This document shows positions 44,476-55,896 of a DNA stretch of 64,000 nt, piece by piece (position 1 is the stretch's first letter; every line of letters begins with the position of its first letter). Both the position numbers and the translations under genes were made by a program. Source of the stretch: Chelydra serpentina (Eukaryota; Chordata; Testudines; Chelydridae); the NCBI GenBank assembly GCA_037349315.1, contig JBAIAC010000008.1:39344001-39408000 (forward strand), in the 5' to 3' direction. The notes beneath the pieces were generated by a model, which did not search any database, was not told the DNA's origin, and saw only the letters and a program-made list of their open reading frames with translations.

Positions 44476-46263
44476 ATGCCTCCATGTGCCAGACGAGCCC
44501 CAGTATGGAGCAATGGCGAGTTGCTGGACCTCATCGCTGTTTGGGGGGAGGAAGCTGTCCAGTCCCAGCTGCGATCCAGCCAGAGGAATTTTGATACTTT
44601 CGGCCAGATATCAAGGGCCATGATTGAAAGGGGCCATGACCGGGACGCAATGCAGTGCAGGAAAAAAGTAAAGGAGCTGCGGAGTGCGTACCGCAAAGCC
44701 CGCGAGGCAAACAGCCGCTCGGGTGCTCCCCCCAAAACCTGCCGATTCTACAAAGAGCTGGATGCAATACTTGGGGTTGACCCCACTACTGTTCTGAGCA
44801 CCACCGTGGACACGGGAGAGCGGGATGAGGAGGAGGGAGAGGAGGAAGAGGATGAGGAGGAGGAGGAGGGGGTTGAAGAAAACAGAAGCGAGGGTGCTGT
44901 GGCTGGGGGAGACACCCCTGACTCCCTGGGTGCATGCAGCCAGGAGCGCTTCTCGAGCCAGGAGGAAGGGAGCCAGTCGCAGCAGCCGGTACGCATTGGG
45001 AGAGAAAGAGAAGAAGAGTTTCGCGGTAAGCAGCTTTTATTTTTGGGAAGGAGTTTTTTCGGTGTGGGGTCCTTGGGCGAGGAGGGTTTGGGCTGCATGC
45101 ATGCCTAGATGCGGAAGAGCGCATTGATGTGGTCTATCACATCGGAAAAATCGGCCACTGTAATCTCTTCGAAAGTCTCAGCCAGAACGTGGGCAATGCT
45201 CTTGCGCAGGTTTATTGGGAGAGCCGCTGTGGTCCTTGTCCCATTCAGGGAAACGTGTCTGCGCCACTGTGCCGTGAGGGGCGGGGGGACCATTGCTGCA
45301 CACAGGCAAGCTGAATATGGGCCAGGGCGGAAGCCGCATTGCAGTAGAAGACCCTTACTTGCTTCCCCGGACACCCTCAGCAGCGAGATATCTTCCAGGA
45401 CGAACTCCTGTGGAAAATGTGGGGATAGTGTTCAGTGTAGGTTCCCCCTGCAGCTGTTGGCTCTCCCCAAGGCACAGAAACCCGTCGGACAGTACATCCG
45501 TGAAACAATCAGTCCCCCTTTACCCTGTGTTTACTCACCATTTTGGGGCTCCCGTGGGTTCTGTGCGCTCTGTTTGGGACGGGAAAATTGTGCTGTTTTG
45601 GAGACTGTGTGTGCCCTCCTTAAGTGTGGGGGAATCATTGCTTTGTCTGGCATAAAACAATGATGCCTCTGTTAAATGTTGCATTTTGCCTTCAAGATGC
45701 AACCTTGAGATCTCCGCCATCCTTCTTATCACCGGCTGAGACTCCAAAGGCTCAGGAAGAGGCCCAGAAGAACGAAAGAAGACATGCTGCAGAAAGTTAT
45801 GAAACAGTCTCTTAAAGAGAATCAAAAGGCTCGGGAGTGGAGGGAAAGTGAAAGCAGGCTCCGCCAGGAAAACGCAGCGCACTGGCAGCAAAGCATGCAG
45901 CTCCGGCATGAAAGCACAAAGGAACTGATTAGCATCTTGGCGCGCCAAGTGGACTCTATCCAGGCGCTTGTCGCCATGCAGGCGGAGCAGTACCGCACCT
46001 GCCCCCCCCTGCAGCCAGTGTCCCAAAACACTTGTGCCCCCATGTCACCACCTGCCCACTTCACCCAACATACAGGTTCTTATCGCCCACACCAGATGCC
46101 CCCAACACCTGTAGCTTCACCAGACAGCTCTGGAAACTATGACCCTTACCCACTGCACTCAACTCCCATCCCGAATTATAGACATTCTGAAGTGCAGCAC
46201 TCACTGCACAGCACTCCAGACAGGAAGCCCGAGTATGAAAGCAGGACATACCATACCCTGTGA
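44476..46263 (+). pseudogene. Myb/SANT-like partner gene of Harbinger copy 2, frameshifted
   Basis: The ATG at 44476 (MPPCARRAPVW) opens exon 1, which ends at the donor GCG|GTAAGC after 45025. The Myb/SANT-like trihelix domain is intact: WSNGELLDLIAVWGEEAVQS, then RKKVKELRSAYRKAREANSR and CRFYKELDAI, followed by a Glu-rich tract. Exon 2 lies between about 45705 and the TGA at 46261-46263 (KENQKAREWRESESRLRQEN, LISILARQVDSIQALVAMQA). Relative to copy 1 two bases (GA) are missing in gctgag(ag)actcc near 45737-45742, which shifts the frame into stop codons. An ATG (start about 44401) upstream of the chosen start is in the leader and has no counterpart in the family. Expected role: DNA binding with the transposase. 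Confidence 0.82.
45105..45407 (-). CDS. Conserved 100-codon frame of unknown function in Harbinger
   Basis: On the transposase strand a frame begins after a strong acceptor-like tract (cccacattttccacag) with EFVLEDISLLRVSGEASKGL and ends IDHINALFRI followed by TAG at 45107-45105. It contains INLRKSIAHVLAETFEEITV, which looks amphipathic and helical. I do not recognise the family. The same frame occurs in copy 1 (broken by a 7-base difference), and several differences between the copies are third-position changes. It lies in the Myb-like gene's intron on the other strand. It could be a 3' exon of the transposase transcript, a third protein, or a chance open frame in GC-rich DNA, since the opposite strand is also open. 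Confidence 0.4.
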   Translation of the reverse strand, partial: EFVLEDISLLRVSGEASKGLLLQCGFRPGPYSACLCAAMVPPPLTAQWRRHVSLNGTRTTAALPINLRKSIAHVLAETFEEITVADFSDVIDHINALFRI

Positions 46264-46535
46264 TTGAACCCTTCCTCACACCACCCACCACCCTCTTGCC
46301 CTTTCTGTCTCACAAGCAGTTGTGTTTCTTTTTAATACATGTATTTTCTCTGTAATAAACGGATTCTTTGGATGTGAAAACAGTCTTTATTATTGCATAA
46401 GGAAAAAAGATACCTTAGCCCAGGAAAGAAACAGGCAACGCAAGTGAGCTGTGCAAACACAAATCAGCTTAGCAAAGACAGATAACTGATAACATTGGAA
46501 CCACTTCACTTCAGGGTCGTGCAGGGCAGCACACA

Positions 46536-47783
46536 TTACTGGTGGTTTTCAGCCTCAAATTTCTCCCTCAAGGCATCCCTAATCCTTGCAGCCCCACGCT
46601 GGGCCCCTGTAATAGCCCTGCTCTCTGGCTGTGCAAATTCAGCCTCCAGGTGTTGAACCTCTGAGGTCCACGCCTAAGTGAACATTTCACCCTTCCCTTC
46701 ACAAATATTATGGAGGGTACAGCACGTGGATATAACCGCGGGGATGCTGTGTTCGGCCAAGTCCAGCTTCCCATATAGAGATCGCCAGCGGCCCTTCAAA
46801 CGGCCAAAAGCACACTCCATAGTCATTCTACACTGGATCAGCCTGTAGTTGAACCGTTCCTTTCTGGTGTCAAGGCTCCCTGTGTAGGGTTTCATGAGCC
46901 ACGGCATTAAAGGGTATGCGGGGTCTCCAAGGATCACAGTGGGCATTTCAATTTCCCCTACCGTGATCTTCTGGTCTGGGAAAAAAGTCCCGGACTGCAT
47001 CTTCCGGAACAGGCCAGTGTTCCGAAAGATGCGTGCGTCATGCACCTTTCCGGGCCAGCCTGCGTTGATGTCAATGAAACGCCCACGGTGATCCACAAGC
47101 GCCTGGAGAACCATGGAGAAATACCCCTTCCGATTAATGTACTCCGATGCTAGGTGGGGTGGTGCCAGAATAGGAATATGCGTCCCATCTATCGCCCCTC
47201 CGCAGTTAGGGAAACCCATTTGTTCAAAGCCAGCCACAATGTCCTGCACGTTACGTGGAGTCACGGTTCTTCTGAGCAGGATGCGATTAATGGCCTTGCA
47301 AACTTGCATCAGCACGATCCCAACGGTCGACTTTCCCACTCCAAACTGGTTCGCTACTGATTGATAGCAGTCCGGAGTTGCGAGCTTCCAGATTGCAATA
47401 GCCACCCGCTTCTCCACCGTCAGGGCAGCTCTCAATCTCGTGTCCTTGTGCCACAGGGCGGGGGCGAGCTCCTCACACAGTCCCATGAAAGTAGCTTTTC
47501 TCATCCGAAAGTTCTGCACCCACTGCTCATCATCCCAGACTTGCATGACAATGTAATCCCACCACTCTGTGCTGGTTTCCCGAGCCCCAAAGCAGCGTTC
47601 CACGGTGCATAGCATGTCTGTGAATGCCACAAGCAAGTTCGTGTCGTACGCGTTTTGTGTGACAATTTCATCGTCATCGTCGGACTCCTCGCTGTCACTG
47701 TGAATCTTAAGGAACAGCTCGACTGCCAAACGTGACGTGCTGGCGAGAGTCGTCAGTATTTTGCTGAACAGGTCGGGATCCAT
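46536..47783 (-). pseudogene. Harbinger transposase (HARBI1-like), amber codon near the end
   Basis: DDE transposase that cuts and pastes the element at TWA targets. From the ATG at 47783 the frame would run 415 residues to the TAA at 46536-46538, but an amber codon at 46674-46676 (after KGEMFT, codon 370) removes the last 46. The order is: acidic N-terminus (SDSEESDDDDEIV), helix-turn-helix-like region (RVAIAIWKLATPDCYQSVAN, QFGVGKSTVGIVLMQV), then the nuclease with the triad Asp in CGGAIDGTHIPI, Asp in VILGDPAYPLMPW and Glu in CRMTMECAFGRLKGRW. Copy 1 has Gln at the stop position, so a single C-to-T change explains it. The catalytic core is therefore complete; whether the shortened protein would act is unknown. 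Confidence 0.9.
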
Positions 47784-48168
47784 TTTCCCGCTGACCGAAA
47801 CGGAGCACAGATCGCGCTACAAAGAAACCGTTGAAAGATGGCGCCAAATGTGGCCGGATACACAGGGATTGCTGGGATGCGAAGCGATGCATCACGGGGC
47901 GTTGGGACAGGACCCAGAATGCACCATATCCCACACCCCCTTCCCACAACCCACGGCGCCAGAATTGGACGAGGTGTTCTGTGGGATACCTGCCCATGAT
48001 GCACCTCTCCCAAAACCGCTGCAAGTGCCGCAAATGTAGCCACGTTAGTGCTCGTTACTGCGCTGGCGGATGCCAGTGTGGACAGGCTGCAGCGCTTTCC
48101 CTACTCAGCTGTACGAAGACGGGTTTAACTCACAGCACTGTACATCTGCAAGTGTAGCCAATGCCTAA

Positions 48169-48599
48169 GGTAGTAGTGTGACAACCATAATACTGCATGA
48201 AGTTGGCAGACACTCTTCCGTGTTTTTCTAACCCTGTCAATTTGGGGCGAGGGGAGAAGAGATTCATTGGGATTACCTCAGCCCTGTTATGGGAACAGGA
48301 GAGAATGGTTGAGCCAAGTGAAGACCTTTTGAAACTTAGCAGAGGTTACCTAAGGGGTGGATGTGGTAAGGAGGGAAAATGTGAAAAGGGAGAGAAGGAT
48401 TTTTAGTAGAATTTCAACAAATGAAGAGATGAGAGGAAGGAACAAAAAGATATCTAAAATGTATAATAAACCATACTGATAGAAGATATAGACAGAAAAG
48501 AGAGAAATAATATGAAAAGTGAGACAAAATCAGAAGAGAGAATCTGAGAGAGAACAGGTGAAAGAAAATAAATGGAAAACCTAAAAAATTAGGAAATAG
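48169..48599. other. IQUB intron 7, nothing recognised
   Basis: Purine-rich sequence; no repeat or gene recognised. Confidence 0.35.
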
Positions 48600-49105
48600 G
48601 AACTCTTCAACAAAAAAACTTCAAAACCAGACTCTAATGAGAAACTGCAGAACTGGAATTAATTTGCAAACTGGACACCATTAAATTAGGCTTGAATAAA
48701 GACTGGGAGTGGATGGGTCATTACACAAACTAAAAACTATTTTCCCATGCTAATTTCCCCCCCTGCTGTTACTCACACCTTCTTGTCAACTATTTGAAAT
48801 GGGCCATGCTGATTACCACTACAGAAGGTTTTTTTTCTCCTACAGATAATAGCCCACCTTAATTGATGTCTCGTTACAGTTAGTATGGCAACACCCATCT
48901 TTTCATGTTCTCTGTGTATGTGTGTATATATATAATATATATAATCTTCCTACCGTATTTTCCACTCCGTGCATCTGATGAAGTGGGTTTTCACCCACGA
49001 AAGCTTATGCCCAAATAAATTTGTTAGTCTCTAAGGTGCCACAAGTACTCCTTGTTCTTTTTGGTGATACAGACTAACACAGGTACCACTCTGAAACCTG
49101 TCTAG
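48600..49105 (+). mobile_element. Penelope-like element 3' end with hammerhead-like motif
   Basis: Starts in the decayed C-terminal coding part (the region matching KNRLQRETVELKLICKLD) and continues to the terminal repeat: ctgatgaagtgggttttcac, gaaagcttatgcccaaataa, tctctaaggtgccacaag, cagactaacacaggtacc. The core CTGATGA (48975-48981), hairpin GTGGGT/ACCCAC (48983-48998) and GAAA (48999-49002) resembles a hammerhead ribozyme. A (TA)n tract lies at about 48923-48945. Confidence 0.8.
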
Positions 49106-49504
49106 ATTTTGAGAATACAGTTTTCCAAAGGTAGAAGCCTTCTTACATATGAAGAAATGCATGCATAATTGCATGGCTGCTTTTACACACTTATGTACTT
49201 TGGTTGCACACACAGCTGTGTGGGCAAAAGGGAAGTCAGACTCTTAATTATCTGGATGTGAGTCCAGTTGCTGGTTTACTTATGTAAGTGCTTGCATTTT
49301 TGTGCCTGTGATCCATGTGTTGATAGTGTGGGCCTAGGAATCAGAAAGCCAGATTCTCAGATAGAGTAACTCTGCATACTTTGACTTCAGCAGACGTATG
49401 CTGATTTACATTAGCTGAAAATCTGGCCCAGAGTTTGCGTCATAGTTTTTATCCAGTGTAAGACTTTAAAGGGGGTGGAGACCTAATCTTCCCCTTAAGT
49501 AGAA

Positions 49505-49940
49505 ATAGGGTTGCTAACTTTCTAAGTGAACAAAACAAAACACCCTTGCCCCACCCCCTGCGCTGCCCATTCCCTGAGGCCCTGCCCCCGCCCTTCCCCG
49601 AGGCCCCACCCCCCACTCATTCCCTCGCCCCTCCCTCCGTCACTCACTTTCCCCCACCCCCACTCACTTTCACCAGGCTGGGCAGGGGAGTGGGGACTCA
49701 GGGCTGGGGCCAACGGGTTCGGAGTGCGGGGGTGCAGGAGGGGGCTCTGGGTTCGAAGTGCAAGGGGGGCTCAGAGCTGGGGCAAGGGGGGATGGGGTGC
49801 AGGAGGGAGTTTGGGTGCGGGAGGGGGCTCAGGGCTGGGGCAGGGGATTGGGGTGAAGAAGAGGGTTCAGGGTGCAGACGCCGGCTGGGCGACACTTACC
49901 TCAGGCGGCCCCCAGAAGCGGCTAGCAAGGGGCCTAATTC
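49505..49940. mobile_element. Probable hAT-type dispersed repeat, truncated
   Basis: Left end agggttgctaactttctaag followed by aacaaaacaaaacacccttg and a long GC-rich purine/pyrimidine filler. It resembles an abundant vertebrate repeat starting AGGGTTGCCAACTTTCTA. The right end is not found. Long frames here are low-complexity shadows. Confidence 0.5.
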
Positions 49941-51737
49941 AAAAGAAATAGTAATATGCTGAGTTAATTTACCCGCTTTCAGATGTTACTAGCCTCCTAC
50001 AAAACAGAAGTGTTTCAATATAACTTTCAGATTTTGATTGCAGTTTAACATCTTTGATTGAAAACAAAGCATAGCAATATTGTATGAAGCAAATACTTCA
50101 TGCTATTCAATATCTGGTTTTTTTGCTGAACGTAGAATTCTGTTGAGTACTCAAGTTAACATTTATGAGCTAAAGCAAGAGAACTGCTCGGCTGATACTG
50201 ATTAGATTATATATTTGACCTTTCTCATTATGAACAGCTAATCTGAAATGTTGATGGGAATTAGTAGGTGGGTCTGTAACTCTGCTACATTAATGTATGC
50301 TGTAGGCTCACCCAACATTGCTCTTTTTCAAGAGTGCAAAAATCAGGATACTTGCTAAGTAAAATCATGGAATTGGTATCAAAAGCATAAGTTTTTACAA
50401 TTTCAGTCTCCTCTCTGAGCATTAATACTGCTAAAAAATGAGTGATCTATATTACTTCTACTTATTAATGTTAAGTCTATTTAGTGCTCAGACAGTGGCT
50501 CTCTTATGAAATATAACACTGTTCTTCCCCAGCAGAGTTTACAGCCAACTTGGAACATAGGCTTTCAATCTAAACCCATTATATTCTCCCCTTTGCAGAC
50601 CCCTCTTTTTTTAAGTGTAAGAAGATTGTTCCCAAATATCATCTTGTGTATTTTAATTTCAACTTGTACGCTCAGGAGCGCATAGTAAACTCAGGAGAAC
50701 AAAGAAAAAAGCTATTCCTTCAGAGTACCCTGATTTGTGGCAGGGAGTGGGGAGCTGAGGTCTGCAAATGTATTTTATTTCCCATTACCTGTTTGTTCCT
50801 TTCTCCCTCCCCGCCCCCCCAAATGGTTATGTTTCTGGAGCATCTTTATGTGTGATTGAGTTTATGAATAACTTTTTGTTTTAATTTCTATATTGTGAGT
50901 CTGTGGCAAAGTCTTCTTTGGCTTTTGATGTTTTAAGTGAAGAATTAGTGAGTTTTCCCCCACTTTTGTTTGATTTTTTGTGGTTTTCCTTTTGTTTGGA
51001 ATGTTTGGGGCTATGAGTTTTCTTCATTGTTCTTTGCCTTGTGACGTATACATCTATCAGACACTGAGGTAATGAGAGTGAGAATTCCTGCCTTTTGTGT
51101 TTTTAGTGTTGGGGTAGATGAAAGCTGGTTCCTTGTGGGGAAAATGACATGGGTGAGGGAGTTAGCAGGTGATTCTCAAGGATGGGAAAAGTTTCCTGGT
51201 TTTAGGTTTCTTTAGCAAATAACTTTGACTCACATTGTGAAGAATTCATGTGGCCAGAGTGAAACAGGTAGCATAGGCTCTTCCTGCATGTGTTTTTGAA
51301 TGGGTAATGTTAGATCGGTTTTGAATAACTTCACTTTACTTCTTGATCGTTGTGTGGAATGTTAACCAGACATTGATGTGGATCACTGAAATCTGGCTGG
51401 GTGATGATGCAGAGATCCAGTTTGGCATGGCTGGTTCCAGGTGGATATTGAGGTTGAATGAAAGAGAGGTGCAGTGTAACTGTAGAAATGCATGAGATAA
51501 ACCGGTATCTGCAGTAGGTTATTTGAACATCTGGCCATCTTTTATCTTCTCCTCTGGCCATGATGCAAAACACAAGTTTATGGTTCTGCTGGCATGTAGG
51601 CCACATCATATTTAATAGGGAAATTCATGACTGAATTTCATCTCTGATCTTGTGTCAACACTGATATTGGTGTCCTCAAGATATTGTTCAGATCAGCCAA
51701 AGCACAGGATTTCCTGGAAGAATAATTCCTTGAGTTT
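49941..51737. other. IQUB intron 7, nothing recognised
   Basis: AT-rich, no repeat family or gene recognised. Confidence 0.4.
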
Positions 51738-52142
51738 ATTTAAGGTGTGTCTATGCTGTACACTAAGCTTGAGCTTTGATTCAGGTTTGAGCCCCAATCC
51801 TTTTTCTGCCCACACATAAATTGGTCTGACTCGTGCCAGCAAGCATTCAGGCCCCACGTCCTAGGACCCTGCTAGTAGGGTGAGTCAGAGACCCACTCCT
51901 GCTATGACTTGCATCCAAGCCCTGTCATTTTTCAGTGTGGACATAGGTCAAGCCACAGACCCAAAGGTCTGTGTAGTGCAATATGGACGCAGTAGCACAA
52001 CTGTGAGACCCCCGGGTCCAGCAATTGTAAACCCAGGTTTGCAATGCAGCGTAGACGCTCAATCATGGGCTTTGAAACACCGAGTCCCCAAGCCCAGGTA
52101 CCACAGACCTGGGCTGAGTATGTAGTGTAGACGTTTCTTTAG
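51738..52142. mobile_element. Probable TIR MITE
   Basis: Ends tttaaggtgtgtctatgctg and gtgtagacgtttctttaggg are inverted and of the gtctac type seen in sauropsid MITEs. Interior phrases (aagcccaggtaccacagacc, gtagcacaactgtgagaccc) match the repeat also partly present at about 60570-60665. Confidence 0.5.
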
Positions 52143-52584
52143 GGGGTTGAGGAGAGTGCCCACAGAATGGCTATATTGAAAAATGGTTTTACTCCAGGTA
52201 CTCATGTTGTTGATGAGATGATCCCTGGACAAGAATATCCTTGTTTTGCTAATCATACAAAACTGGATATCTCTTGACCCAGGGACCCTGCAGCTTTAGT
52301 TTCTGCTCTGGGAGAATGCTTGTTATTACCAGCTGGATGCTTCTCCTCCTTAGACTGGGAATACCAGTCTTGCTGTTTTGTAAAAATGCTTGTTCTTTTG
52401 TGTCCTCAGTTGTTGAGGGAATTCCTTGAGAGGAAGTGGCTGAGGTTTAGAATGTTAGCATCACTGTTGATTGTGCTCTTTCTGTTGAAAGCCATGTGTT
52501 TGATATGATACAGAAATGCTGCTTTCTTTAATTTCAGAATTTGTGCCGGTTACATATTTATGTCACGATAACCAAAGTGTCCCG

Positions 52585-52672
52585 GTGAAGAGCTCTGTGT
52601 AAGCACGAAAGCTTGACCCTCTCACCAACAGAAGTTGGTCCAATAAAAGTTATTACTTCACCCACATTGTCT
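52585..52672 (+). mobile_element. Penelope-tail fragment, family B
   Basis: gaagagctctgtgtaagcac, gaaagcttgaccctctcacc, aacagaagttggtccaataa: the same terminal sequence as in the inverted pair at 12231-12404, single orientation. Confidence 0.7.
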
Positions 52673-54669
52673 CAATGATAACCTAACAACAGTAATAAAT
52701 GCCCTTGCGAACATTGGGCTTGATTATTTTAATTCCTTCTTTGTACGGCTGTCACTTGGGCTTCTCCATCATTTTTGCTTATTCCCAATTCAGCAGCACA
52801 ATTAACTACAGTGTCCATATGATACTGCTATGTGGGTTTTTTTACATTTGTCTGCCTCTCATGGACTAGGCCTGACTGCATTATAGGCCTGGTGCTTTAA
52901 CTTTGTACAGTACTGACATAGTTGCAGCCCACTTGCCATTTAAAGATCATGCCATCATATTTGAAGTCTACAGGCGATTGCACTTTTGCTGCAATAATCT
53001 TGTGGTGTGAAACTTGCTCTCCTGCAAAATATTTCTCATTTCATCCCTTCCTGCTTCTAAATTTTAATTGTTACAGTGCTTTTAATGTATTTTTAGAATG
53101 ACCTCTCTTGGCCCTCTATTTATTACCTTCCCTTCCAAATCCTTTCTTTCTCTTTTTAAATTGGACTTCCTCATTTGTTGTATGTGTTTTAAAAAGGTAA
53201 TATCTTACAGCAATAAAAACCATAATATAGCCATGAGTGCTTCAGGGAGGAGCTATATGTTTATTGTTATTTACTGTTGCTCATGGTGTTCAGTTTTCAG
53301 GCTTTGTACTGTTTCTCAACTGCCTTTTCTGCGCTGATTCTATTGTCTCATTTTTCTTTTCTTCTCTCCATGCCTGTGTTCTTGTATTGCTCTCCTCTGA
53401 TGCTCTGCTTTGCTTTTATGTGCTGGCAGCAGAATGCAATTACAGTAGTCCTGCTCTCTGAAGCAATTCAGATAACAGGATTATTGCAAATTCCACATTG
53501 CTGCCAGCAAACTAAAAGGCAGGAGAGAGCTGGAAAAAAATCAGGAAGTTTTAAATTTCTTGCATCAATCTTGAGTATATGAAAATAAGCCTGAAATCAG
53601 AGAGCTTGAGATTCATTCTCAAGCATTGGCAATCTTGCTTTTCATACTGATGACATTAATATTTCTTCAATGAGGAGTTGCAAGTTACATTTAGGTGCAT
53701 CATTTCATTTTTATAGTACCATTTTACAATATCATCAGAAATTCCAAAGTGACAGATTATACCAAGATTTTCATATTTTCTAACCCTGCTGTTGTAGATT
53801 TGGTGACCTGATTTTAGAGACCTTCTGCACTGTATAAAACTGCTAGATCACTTAAGTGTTTTGTAAATTTGTCTCAACTAGCTGTAATTAGCATTTCCTA
53901 AAGTGAACCTTGCACTTTAACTCTTCCTGACACAACAAGTCTCAAACTAAGAGAGCCAAAGGTCAAGTTTTTAATGGGGGTGGGGGAAGGGGGAATTGAA
54001 TGCATATACCTACTGGAAAATCATATCAGAAGAATTTAACTTAGTGTAATAGAGAACTGACTGCTTTTTTAGCATTGGAATCTAATGATGCAGGCTAACA
54101 TTTTTAAAGGATTTGTCATACCATGGATGCATGACAAAACAAAGTAATGAACCTTCTGTCATGGTCGAGTAAAAATTGCTTGTTTCCAGTTTTGCAGGAG
54201 TTTACCAGCTCTAATTCAAAGATTTAGGGTTTCATTATAGAGCCTGTCCTGTTTCCTTTCAGATTTCTTAATCAATTTTGGCTCCAGACCATCAGTTCCA
54301 GTTAGCAGTACTTCATTTAATTATAGCCCCACACAATACCTCATTTAATTATAGTTCCATACCTAGTGATCATATAGTTAAGAATCGGTCAAATTTTCAA
54401 TTATAAAGTCCTATTTTCAATTATTTCTGCTTTTTTTGTGCTTACATAACTTGAAAATTAAACTGTTTCTAAAGCTTTGCAGGCTTTTAGTTCTTAATAT
54501 GCACTACTCACATTTGTTATATGGCCCCTATTGCCATAATATCAGAGTACCTCCCAAATGTCATGAATGTATCCCCCTAGCATCCCTGTGCAGTAGTCAG
54601 TAAGAAGTGTTTACTGCTTTACCCATTTAAAATGCTGTCTAAACACTAATTAAGTCATAGAACCCTGGT
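52673..54669. other. IQUB intron 7, nothing recognised
   Basis: AT-rich, no gene or named repeat. Confidence 0.4.
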
Positions 54670-54805
54670 CTGCAGATAGGAAAGTATTAATATCCTTATT
54701 TAACAGAGAGAGAAACTAAGTCATAGAGAGGCTAAGTGATTTGCTCAATACTTCACAGCAATTAGTGGTAGAGCTGAAATTAAAACTCACAGGCTTGTGG
54801 CCTGT
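54670..54805 (-). repeat. MIR remnant, antisense
   Basis: gagagagaaactaagtcata, gagaggctaagtgatttgct, agcaattagtggtagagctg is the reverse of the MIR core and B-box side. Confidence 0.75.
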
Positions 54806-54962
54806 GTTGATGAATCCCCGAACCACATACAAATTCATTTCCCCTCATGTTCCTCATGTCATTGTGACTTATATTGCATGGCATCAAGACTAGCCCTCTC
54901 CCAAGCACTGCCCCCCCAATGAGCTAATTGTTCCCCCCCAAAAAAACACATTCATACAGGTA

Positions 54963-55217
54963 CTATTCCCTCTCTTCCACTGTGCCATGCAAGTCCATAA
55001 TGTGAGCACACAAAGCATCTCTTACTTTTGCTGCTCGGGTACAACCAGCTCCCGCAGTGGTAGCTGCATTTTCTGGCTGAGGATACCAGTTCAGCATTCC
55101 CTCGCTGTCATAGGTCCATTCAGGGGGAAATGGCACACCTCTGGCTTCACAAAGGCTGTGAAGAGCACAGCAAGCCAGAGTAATTTGGACAGCATTGTGA
55201 CATTCCCCAGGGTACAA
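54963..55217 (-). pseudogene. Harbinger transposase C-terminal fragment
   Basis: 84 codons ending TEEREstop-like (GTVEERE, stop at 54963). LACCALHSLCEARGVPFPPEW corresponds to STCCTLHNICEGKGE of the complete copy, and the basic tail with RDAL matches the end of the family. No DDE residues are included. Diverged from both large copies, so an older subfamily. Confidence 0.7.
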
Positions 55218-55394
55218 TCTGGACTGTTGAACAACTGTGTGCTCTTAATTATCTAGCCTAGGGTGCCTTTTACACTGCTTTGCTGTCAGACCATTCACCA
55301 CTGGCCTGCTTACAGCCTTTAGCATGTTTCAGAGTAGTAGCCGTTTAGTCCGTGTCAGCAAAAAGAAAAGGAATACTTGTGGCACCTTAGGGAC

Positions 55395-55848
55395 TGTGGC
55401 AGGGCAGGGGTAAAATCCCCCTTTAAAGCCCTGCCAAACTGCTGGCTGCAGCCTGCTCCCTGGCCAGGGGTAAGGCTGCAGGTATCCAGCAGGTGGCCCA
55501 GCTGCAAACCCTAATGAGGGAAGCTCAGAGGAACAGGCTGAGCTAAGTGCAGCCAGCTGGGGGGAGTCAGGAGGGCTATAAAGCCCAGGGCAAACCCCAG
55601 AGAAGGGGCTAGCCTGAGAGGAGACAGGAAGGTGGTCTCTGTATAGGAGAGGGAAACCTCAAAGGGCTAGCGGACCCTAAGGAGGGTCTGGGGGGGCACT
55701 AACTGTTGGGGGAATTGGGGAACTGCACCTGCACTGTAAATAAAGACACTTGGGTGAACCAGGAGAACAGGTGTTGGGACTTTTAATTGCACCAGCCAGA
55801 CACAGGGCGCCGGGACGAGCGCGAGGAACCGGCGCGGACCCTGTGACA
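55395..55848 (+). repeat. 5' LTR
   Basis: Begins TGTGGCAGGGCAGG, ends GACCCTGTGACA. TATA box TATAAA at 55577-55582 (gggctataaagccc) and polyadenylation signal AATAAA at 55739-55744. A matching downstream LTR lies at 57625-58078. Confidence 0.92.
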
Positions 55849-55849
55849 G

Positions 55850-55867
55850 TGGGGGCTTGTCCGGGAT
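55850..55867 (+). promoter_or_regulatory. Primer binding site, tRNA-Pro type
   Basis: TGGGGGCTTGTCCGGGAT one base after the 5' LTR. It differs by one base from the tRNA-Pro complementary site (TGGGGGCTCGTCCGGGAT) used by many vertebrate retroelements. Confidence 0.8.
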
Positions 55868-55896
55868 TTCCCTAGTCACTGCTATTGGTGGCTGCC

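Larger units (their letters stand above)
44073..48165 (+). mobile_element. PIF/Harbinger DNA transposon, copy 2 (full length)
   Basis: 4093 bp between inverted ends GGCCTTGGCTACACTCAC (44073) and AGTGTAGCCAATGCC (48165), flanked by the target triplet TAA on both sides (44070-44072, 48166-48168), as expected for PIF/Harbinger. It contains the Myb-like gene on + and the transposase gene on -, convergent and about 270 bp apart at their stops. A third conserved frame lies antisense to the Myb intron. It is opposite in orientation to copy 1 and highly similar. Each gene carries at least one disabling change, so this copy is probably inactive by itself. Confidence 0.93.

Noticed and set aside
49526..49962. 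Pro- and Gly-rich overlapping frames
   Set aside because: GC-rich filler of a dispersed repeat; no domain.
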